Of a stretch of 64,000 bases of DNA, positions 58,506 through 64,000 are shown in pieces. A program made the translations under genes and the position numbers. The notes beneath the pieces are model-generated. The model was not told the DNA's origin and made no database searches. It worked only from the letters and a program-made list of their open reading frames with translations. Source of the stretch: Psychrobacter coccoides (GTDB lineage: Bacteria; Pseudomonadota; Gammaproteobacteria; Pseudomonadales; Moraxellaceae); contig NZ_JAGBKM010000004.1 of assembly GCF_017498085.1 (NCBI RefSeq), positions 98,041 to 162,040 on the forward strand, read 5' to 3'. How positions within the stretch are numbered: position 1 is the stretch's first letter; the number at the start of each line of letters is the position of its first letter.

Positions 58506-58852
58506 AGTAGTTACTTTAATTATGTAAGTTTATTGATACAAGTCATATGATTCAGCAAGAATGCTTATTATAATGTCTATACCCATGGTAGAAGGCCTAG
58601 CCAAAAAACGCAACTGACACAAAAGCAGCGCTCAAGCGCCTTATTAATAAAAACCTCATTAATATTGATATTTTTTATGATTTTACCTTGAAAGTAATGA
58701 CATCTATCGCAATTAAAGAGGCTAACTGCTAAAGTTACCCTAATAAACTGATGATAATTGACTAATGATGTGGCTTTTGGCTTGCTGATTGGCTTTTTTA
58801 GGTTTATTTCCATCGTATTTAATTTTTTACATAGATATATTTAGGATAATTT
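58506..58852. other. Divergent intergenic region M61 gene/slyD, no gene seen
   Basis: These 347 AT-rich bases carry promoters for two divergent genes. A 78-codon minus-strand frame is present but lacks a ribosome site and coding character. No repeat or clear hairpin is seen. Confidence 0.5.
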
Positions 58853-59338
58853 ATGACCACTATCGCAAAAGACACTGCCGTTACATTCAATTACACGCTT
58901 AAAGATGATGAAGGCAACATATTGGACCAGTCTCCAGAAGGTCAGCCATTGGCTTACCTACATGGCCATCAAAACATCATTCCTGGCTTAGAGAAGCAAC
59001 TAGAAGGCAAATCTGCTGGCGAGAAAGTCAACGCTGTTGTTGAACCTGCTGATGGCTACGGCGAGTATCAAGATCAAGCAGTACAGCAAGTACCTCGTGA
59101 AAACTTCCAAGGCGTTGAAGATATCCAGCCTGGTATGCAGTTCCAGTCAGAAGCTGGCGGCCAAGTGATGCTTGTCACTGTAACTGATGTAAATGATGAG
59201 GTCGTCACTGTAGATGCCAATCATCCTTTAGCGGGCAAGCGCTTGACTTTTGATGTAGAGATTCAAGAAGTACGTGCAGCGACTGAAGACGAGCTAAACC
59301 ATGGCCATGTCCATGGCGCTGGCGGTGTTGAGCACTAA
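58853..59338 (+). CDS. slyD: FKBP-type peptidyl-prolyl isomerase SlyD-like
   Basis: The 161-residue protein has the SlyD order: VTFNYTLKDDEGNILDQSPEGQPLAYLHGHQNIIPGLEKQLEGKSAGEK (FKBP half), the insert-in-flap domain (DGYGEYQDQAVQQVPRENF), and NHPLAGKRLTFDVEIQEVR returning to FKBP. It catalyses prolyl isomerisation and acts as a chaperone. The metal-binding tail of E. coli SlyD is reduced to HGHVHGAGGVEH, so nickel handling should be weaker. AGGA lies upstream of the ATG, and a strong terminator follows. Confidence 0.94.
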   Translation: MTTIAKDTAVTFNYTLKDDEGNILDQSPEGQPLAYLHGHQNIIPGLEKQLEGKSAGEKVNAVVEPADGYGEYQDQAVQQVPRENFQGVEDIQPGMQFQSEAGGQVMLVTVTDVNDEVVTVDANHPLAGKRLTFDVEIQEVRAATEDELNHGHVHGAGGVEH

Positions 59339-59400
59339 TTATTGATGATGCATAACGGCTCTTAATCATGTATAACAACTCGTTGTAAGTACATGAACCA

Positions 59401-59433
59401 AAAAGACCAGTAGCAATGCTACTGGTCTTTTTT
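59401..59433 (+). terminator. Rho-independent terminator of slyD
   Basis: AAAAGACCAGTAGC pairs perfectly with GCTACTGGTCTTTT (14 bp, 3-base loop), followed by TT. Confidence 0.93.
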
Positions 59434-59484
59434 ATGATGAAGCTAACATCTGCTTCGGCACATTTTTTGTCGTCCAGACATAAC

Positions 59485-59516
59485 AAAACCGTATAGCCAT
59501 TAGACTACACGGTTTT
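59485..59516. other. Second hairpin in the slyD-prc gap
   Basis: AAAACCGTATAG pairs with CTACACGGTTTT (one mismatch) around an 8-base loop, without a T run. It may be a secondary terminator for either convergent gene or a short repeat. The remainder of 59339-59776 shows no gene. Confidence 0.55.
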
Positions 59517-59776
59517 AGTTACTAACCATCCTTGTTAATGTTACGTCCTATCCAATCCCAAGATATGTCGTAACTGACAGGCATCCAGCCTTATCATCCT
59601 TAATCAGCAATCCATCCCTGACGCAATTTATAGCCGACCTATAAATACCAATCCCTAGTATTAACAAACAGTATCGTTAAATTGTGCAGTGGGTATATAA
59701 TCGCAGATTACCTCATTATTAGTAAGTGGTTGCAGCGTCAATGTATGTAAGCATATGCTTACATAGACTTCATTTC

Positions 59777-62005
59777 TTACGGTTGCTCTGCTTTTAGCGC
59801 CTCTTTTGGGCTGATGACAGGCTCTGCATCAGCACTCAGCATGATATAAGCCGCCTCTTTTACAAACACTTCATCCTCTGGTAGTTGAGGACGCTCATGC
59901 AATTTCATCTGACTGCGTTCTTCAAACTTTGCGTCCATCGCCGCTTGATAAGTATCCCAGTCTGCATACGGCTGCTGACCAGTTGCGATACGACGCTTGT
60001 TTTCCGCTTCTAAAGTACGCTGTTCGATAAGCGCCATCTTGGCTCGGCGACTGTTGATATCAAGCGCAATGGGTTTTTTGCTGTCTTCCATATCACGAAT
60101 ATCGTTCAATGTCTCTAAGTATACAAACTGTGGGTTTGTCTGTTGGCGAATTTTAGACTGCTGATTCAAGGTCTGAAGGGTGTCTGAGGTAAACTTAGCT
60201 TCAGGCTTATAGGCTGCGGTCTTGATGGTATCCCAAGGCAGCGCTTTTTTCTGCGCACGCTCACCAAAAGTAGCATCATCGTAGATATTGACCAGCTCTA
60301 CATCAGGAACCACGCCCTTATTTTGGGTACTACCACCTGTGATACGATAAAACTTACGCTGAGTCAAAGTAGCAGAGCCTAGCGCCAGATTATCCAACTG
60401 AATCTGTGCTGAGCCTTTACCTGTAGTGGTACTGCCTACCACCAACCCTCGGCCATAGTCCTGAATGGCCGCGGCAAATATTTCACTGGCAGAGGCGGAT
60501 GCTAGGTTGGTCAAAACCACGACTTTGCCATCATACAACTGCTTGCCGCCGTCTTCATCGCTGTACACTTGGACATTCCCACGATTATCACGAATCTGCA
60601 CCAAGGGGCCATTTTTAATAAACAACCCAAGCATTTTGGCCACCTCATCTAATGAGCCGCCAGGGTTATTGCGTAGATCGACCACCAGCCCATCAATGTT
60701 TTGATCATTGAGCTCTTTTAGAGCGCGCTCTGTATCGACGCTGACACTACGATAATCCTCTCCGCTACGGCGTGCTCGATAGTTTAGATAAAAACTGGGT
60801 ATTTCTAGCACTCCGATACGCTTCGGTGTGGCATCAATATTAGGTCTTTGTACTTCTATAGTGCGGTGGGTGACGCCTGACTCTTCTTGCTCAATGATAT
60901 CCCGTACGACAGTGACGGTACGGGCGCTCGCCTCTGGTGCATTGGGCTGACGCACTCTAAGTGTGACTGACGTTCCTCGTTTACCACGTATTAGACCGAC
61001 GATCTCACGGGTCGACCACCCAACCACATCAGTCATGTTTTTACCGTCTTCGGCAATCCCAATAATAAGATCGTTGGGTTTGATCTGACCCGTTTTGGCA
61101 GCAGGGCCGCCATCGACTAAAGTAACGATGCGAGTATAGTCTGGGTTTTTGCGATCTGGGCGAATAGATACACCGATGCCCTCTAACTGTAGGCTTGACT
61201 GTATCTGCAGTTCTGTCGCCTGAATGGGTGCATAGTAATTGCTGTGTGGATCATAAGTGAGCATGGCAGTATTCAGGATCGTCTCCATGATCTCATCGTC
61301 TTTTAGGCGCTTCATCTGTCCTTGCTGGCGTGACAGACGCTTGAGCAGTATCTCGCTTGGCGTGCGCTTATCATCACGTACAAGGTCTTGGCCCAAAGTG
61401 ATATCAGGGTTGTCTAAAAATATCTTTTCTTTACCCTTTTCGCTTTCTTTGCCTAAAGTAATACTGATCAGCTGAAACTTAAGCTGACGCTCCCAGTAGT
61501 CACGTTGCGCCTTTTTGGTCTTGAAATGTCCAAGCTCTTCACGGTCTAAAATAATAGTTTCATCGCTTGTCAGATCTAAGTCTGTTTTTAGCAGCCTTGT
61601 GGCCATTTCAAAGTATTCATTTGAGCGCTTGCGATAACGCTCAAAAATATCTACCCCAGCAGACAGGTCTCCACGCTTTAGCCGATTAGCAAAGCCACTG
61701 GCATACTTTTCTTTAAACTCATCGACATCAGATTGTAAAAACAAGGTATGGTTTGGGTCTAGGTTGTCGATATACATTGATAGAATATCTCTACCCATCT
61801 CTTCATCTAAAGGCTGGTTGAGATAATGACTACGATCTAACAATGCTGCGACTTGCCGAGTGGTCAGCTTTTGCTCAGGCGTCTGTGTAAAACCGTCAGT
61901 ATTTGAGTTTGCTACCGCTGCACTATAGCTTTGCGTTAAGATAAGACCGGCCACGCCGATTGATGCGACACTAAGTAACCACTGTGCTGGTTGTTTTTTC
62001 ATCAT
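59777..62005 (-). CDS. prc: Carboxy-terminal (tail-specific) processing protease Prc
   Basis: The 742-residue protein has a signal peptide (WLLSVASIGVAGLILTQSYSAAVA), a long helical N-terminal domain, a PDZ domain (QSSLQLEGIGVSIR ... LVDGGPAAKTGQIKPNDLIIGI) and the S41 catalytic region. The serine is in NLASASASEIFAAAIQ and the lysine in TTGKGSAQIQL, about 25 residues apart (near 502 and 528). A C-terminal DUF3340-type tail follows. In E. coli Prc trims penicillin-binding protein 3 and degrades MepS in the periplasm. The gene is intact and stands alone. Confidence 0.96.
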   Translation of the reverse strand: MMKKQPAQWLLSVASIGVAGLILTQSYSAAVANSNTDGFTQTPEQKLTTRQVAALLDRSHYLNQPLDEEMGRDILSMYIDNLDPNHTLFLQSDVDEFKEKYASGFANRLKRGDLSAGVDIFERYRKRSNEYFEMATRLLKTDLDLTSDETIILDREELGHFKTKKAQRDYWERQLKFQLISITLGKESEKGKEKIFLDNPDITLGQDLVRDDKRTPSEILLKRLSRQQGQMKRLKDDEIMETILNTAMLTYDPHSNYYAPIQATELQIQSSLQLEGIGVSIRPDRKNPDYTRIVTLVDGGPAAKTGQIKPNDLIIGIAEDGKNMTDVVGWSTREIVGLIRGKRGTSVTLRVRQPNAPEASARTVTVVRDIIEQEESGVTHRTIEVQRPNIDATPKRIGVLEIPSFYLNYRARRSGEDYRSVSVDTERALKELNDQNIDGLVVDLRNNPGGSLDEVAKMLGLFIKNGPLVQIRDNRGNVQVYSDEDGGKQLYDGKVVVLTNLASASASEIFAAAIQDYGRGLVVGSTTTGKGSAQIQLDNLALGSATLTQRKFYRITGGSTQNKGVVPDVELVNIYDDATFGERAQKKALPWDTIKTAAYKPEAKFTSDTLQTLNQQSKIRQQTNPQFVYLETLNDIRDMEDSKKPIALDINSRRAKMALIEQRTLEAENKRRIATGQQPYADWDTYQAAMDAKFEERSQMKLHERPQLPEDEVFVKEAAYIMLSADAEPVISPKEALKAEQP

Positions 62006-62257
62006 ATATACCTAATTGTTTTAATTTATAAAATATCTAAAATATATGCTTTATAATCCTCACATAGACTATAGCTGATTTTATTATAATTTGCGTTTAT
62101 TTAGTATGTGTCTCAAACTGTATAAGCAATCTTACACGCCAGCTCTAGTTATACCAAACTTTCTATCGCAGTTTTTATGTTAATGTCATTGGGGCGGGCT
62201 TGAACAACTGACATTATAAAATGGCATATAGTCGATACACTCTAAAAATGTCATAGC

Positions 62258-62340
62258 GCTACTGGGATGCTTTCTGTTCAAGATATAGGGTTGCGCAGCA
62301 TCGAAGGAACGCAGCACGCAAGTAAAATTTATACCAGTAG
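62258..62340 (+). repeat. Second short-repeat family, copy C
   Basis: CGCTACTGGGAT and ATACCAGTAGCG are inverted ends (11 of 12 paired). Inside lies CGCAGCACGCAAGTAAAATTT, matching the copies at 13855 and 51256. It is just upstream of nagZ, in the 444-base gap after prc. Confidence 0.75.
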
Positions 62341-62449
62341 CGCGTTTAAATCCATAACAGTTTTACATTCAGCTGACTATAATAGACACATACCTTTCTG
62401 GTTTAACAGCAGCATTTATAAGGGTGCAGCGCACTCTAAGGATACCTTC

Positions 62450-63553
62450 ATGTATGGCGTTTTAATGATTGATATCGGTAGTACAGCATTGACTGCTGAA
62501 GATGTCAGCTTAATCAAGCAGGCACAAGTGGGCGGTGTGATATTGTTCGCTCGCAACGTCGACGATGCGGCACAAGTGCGCAAGCTTTGCGATGACATTC
62601 GTTATTACAATCCTGATATTTTAATCGGTGTCGATCAAGAAGGTGGCCGTGTCGCACGCTTACGCCAAGGCTTTACCAAACTTCCAGCAATGGGTCAGCT
62701 TGGCGTATTATTTGATCACAACCCTACTCAAGCATTGAGCAGCGCCTATGACTGTGGTTATCTGATGGCAGCTGAAGTACTGGCGGTCGGTATTGATTTG
62801 AGCTTTGCTCCAGTACTCGATAGAGACGGCATCAGTCAGGTCATCGGTGATCGCAGCTTTCATCAAGACCCTAAAGCCATCATCGCTCTAGCCACAGAGT
62901 TTATGCGTGGTATGAAAGCCGCTGGCATGGCAACCACAGGCAAACACTTCCCTGGACATGGAGCCATTGCGCCTGACTCACACCTATCAGAAGCCATCGA
63001 CAGTCGTAGTCTGGATGAGATTTTAGCCAGCGACATGCAGCCCTTTGCGCAGACGCTACCTTGGCTCGATGCTCTGATGCCCGCTCATGTTATCTTTTCA
63101 CAAGTGGATAATAGGCCCGCTGGGTTTTCTAAGATTTGGCTACAAGACATCATTCGAGAGCAGCTTGAGTTCGATGGGGTATTGTTTTCGGATGATCTAT
63201 CGATGGCAGGGGCGCAGGCCGCTGGTAATGTCAGTGCACGTGTCAAAGCCGCTATTGAGGCAGGTTGTGACATCGCTTTAGTATGTAATGATCGTATCGC
63301 CGCCCATGAAGCCGCTGAAGCTGCGCAGGAATTGCCCTACCCCAATCAAAGCCGTATCAAGACCATGCGTGGCCAGATACCTACATGGCAAGGTGACCTT
63401 GAGTCAACCTGTCAGCAGTTTGAGTATTGGCAACAAGCAAAAGACAATGTCATTCAGACTTTTTTTAGTCCTGATTGTGACACCCAAGGTCGTGACAACA
63501 TGCGCACTGGTACAGAAAATGGCGAAGCTACAGACCCTACTGCCTATAAATAA
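62450..63553 (+). CDS. nagZ: Beta-N-acetylhexosaminidase NagZ
   Basis: The start at 62450 (MYGVLMIDIG) has AAGGA seven bases upstream; an in-frame ATG at 62267 lies in a repeat and is rejected. The 367-residue GH3 protein has GGVILFARNVDD, IGVDQEGGRVARLR, TGKHFPGHGAIAPDSHL (acid-base histidine), and the nucleophile aspartate in GVLFSDDLSMAGA. It removes GlcNAc from muropeptides in cell wall recycling. A C-terminal extension of about 30 residues is unusual but plausible. A strong terminator follows. Confidence 0.95.
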   Translation: MYGVLMIDIGSTALTAEDVSLIKQAQVGGVILFARNVDDAAQVRKLCDDIRYYNPDILIGVDQEGGRVARLRQGFTKLPAMGQLGVLFDHNPTQALSSAYDCGYLMAAEVLAVGIDLSFAPVLDRDGISQVIGDRSFHQDPKAIIALATEFMRGMKAAGMATTGKHFPGHGAIAPDSHLSEAIDSRSLDEILASDMQPFAQTLPWLDALMPAHVIFSQVDNRPAGFSKIWLQDIIREQLEFDGVLFSDDLSMAGAQAAGNVSARVKAAIEAGCDIALVCNDRIAAHEAAEAAQELPYPNQSRIKTMRGQIPTWQGDLESTCQQFEYWQQAKDNVIQTFFSPDCDTQGRDNMRTGTENGEATDPTAYK

Positions 63554-63589
63554 TCCTTTACAAGTCTAAATATCAAAAAGACAGCATCA

Positions 63590-63623
63590 AAAAGACCACA
63601 CCCAATCATAGGTGTGGTCTTTT
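63590..63623 (+). terminator. Rho-independent terminator of nagZ
   Basis: AAAAGACCACACC pairs perfectly with GGTGTGGTCTTTT around an 8-base loop. It lies 36 bases after the stop. Confidence 0.92.
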
Positions 63624-63652
63624 ATCATTAACTCTATATACTTAAAATTATC

Positions 63653-64000
63653 GGTGGTGTTCTAAAAAGTATGCTGGCATCAAACGTAGCCATAATTGAC
63701 ATAAAAGAACACCAGATCAAATACTTTAAAGTGATTATCAAGCTTTTTCGAGAAGCAACAGGTTCTTCTAACGGCTCGACGTAATCGGTGTCTAAGGCGG
63801 CAGTTATTACCTTCTATGCCTACGGTATGTTGTTTGCCAACCTGCTTGTTATTTGGCTTAAAGGCAGTTATAAAGCTGTCCCAGTTGTCCATGCTAATAG
63901 AGTAATAGCTGACTTTTAGTTGCTTAAGACGTGCTCTTAGCTTCTTAGCCGTTTTTAAGTCGCGTTTACCCCAGACATAAGCGACAATTTCATTAGTAGC
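63653..64000 (-). mobile_element. IS1-family insertion sequence, partial (cut by window edge)
   Basis: The element carries an IS1-type transposase on the minus strand. The sequence starting GGTGGTGTTCTAAAAAG just past the transposase stop is a plausible terminal inverted repeat. The other end, the first part of the transposase and the target duplication lie outside the window. Confidence 0.85.
63680..64000 (-). CDS. IS1-family transposase (InsB-type), C-terminal part
   Basis: The frame is open to the right edge. The visible 106 residues read NEIVAYVWGKRDLKTAKKL, then MDNWDSFITAF, HTVGIEGNNCRLRHRLRR, TCCFSKKLDNHFKVFDLVFFYVNYGYV. This is the IS1 InsB catalytic domain: D in the SMDNWDSF region and the C-terminal glutamate near HTVGIEGN. 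In IS1 the full protein comes from a -1 frameshift between insA and insB; the shift site is beyond the window. Insertion is 30 bases after the nagZ terminator. Confidence 0.92.
   Translation of the reverse strand, partial: ATNEIVAYVWGKRDLKTAKKLRARLKQLKVSYYSISMDNWDSFITAFKPNNKQVGKQHTVGIEGNNCRLRHRLRRAVRRTCCFSKKLDNHFKVFDLVFFYVNYGYV

Noticed and set aside
58577..58813. 78-codon minus-strand frame between the M61 gene and slyD
   Set aside because: It lies in an AT-rich divergent promoter region, lacks a ribosome site and resembles no known protein.

Overview
The window is a stretch of chromosome from a gammaproteobacterium of the Moraxellaceae, most likely Psychrobacter. This is inferred from gene content and protein style: the smc-zipA-ligA order, a monomeric NADP isocitrate dehydrogenase, the leucine-degradation cluster, lipidated ABC binding proteins, and many short palindromic repeats. 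No rRNA or tRNA gene, CRISPR array or prophage was seen. The left edge cuts an unidentified gene and the right edge cuts an IS1-family transposase.

Layout. 0-2.4 kb is an accessory patch: a lipoprotein, a REP-associated tyrosine transposase (RAYT) and its hairpin repeats around an adhesin-E-like secreted protein. 2.4-9.8 kb (minus strand) is smc-zipA-ligA, for chromosome organisation, division and DNA ligation. 10-12.3 kb (plus) has a DUF4298 protein, a biotin protein ligase without a DNA-binding domain, and type III pantothenate kinase. 12.4-21.6 kb (minus) is a leucine/isovalerate catabolic cluster: acyl-CoA synthetase, methylcrotonyl-CoA carboxylase subunits, methylglutaconyl-CoA hydratase, HMG-CoA lyase and isovaleryl-CoA dehydrogenase. 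The last gene is separated by about 500 bp of repeats. The biotin ligase next door would charge the carboxylase. 22-26.8 kb holds a rubredoxin-reductase-like flavoprotein and a glutamate/aspartate-type ABC transporter (gltIJKL). 27-35.4 kb holds Hsp33, a lipase-like hydrolase, PhoX phosphatase with a probable Pho box, an FAH-family enzyme, and pcm with an erythromycin-esterase-like gene.

35.4-41.2 kb is a second polar amino acid ABC transporter with three tandem, paralogous, lipidated binding proteins. 41.6-49.6 kb holds a small acidic lipoprotein, proA, a cold-shock-domain/transmembrane/RNase fusion with a barstar-type inhibitor gene one base downstream, gltS, a ZIP transporter, glyA and ubiC. 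49.6-63.6 kb holds a FemAB/GNAT-like protein, icd, rluE, a lipoprotein with a duplicated DUF305 domain, a glutaredoxin-like protein, an M61 peptidase, an SlyD-like isomerase, the tail-specific protease prc and nagZ. An IS1-family element follows.

The most notable protein system is the putative membrane-anchored ribonuclease and its barstar partner (44.0-45.1 kb). The most notable DNA-level feature is at least four families of short palindromic repeats in the gaps. One is a MITE-like family of five copies flanked by CTAG/TA (9.9, 13.7, 41.5, 46.6 and 51.4 kb). Several copies abut the start or end of genes and could shape their expression.
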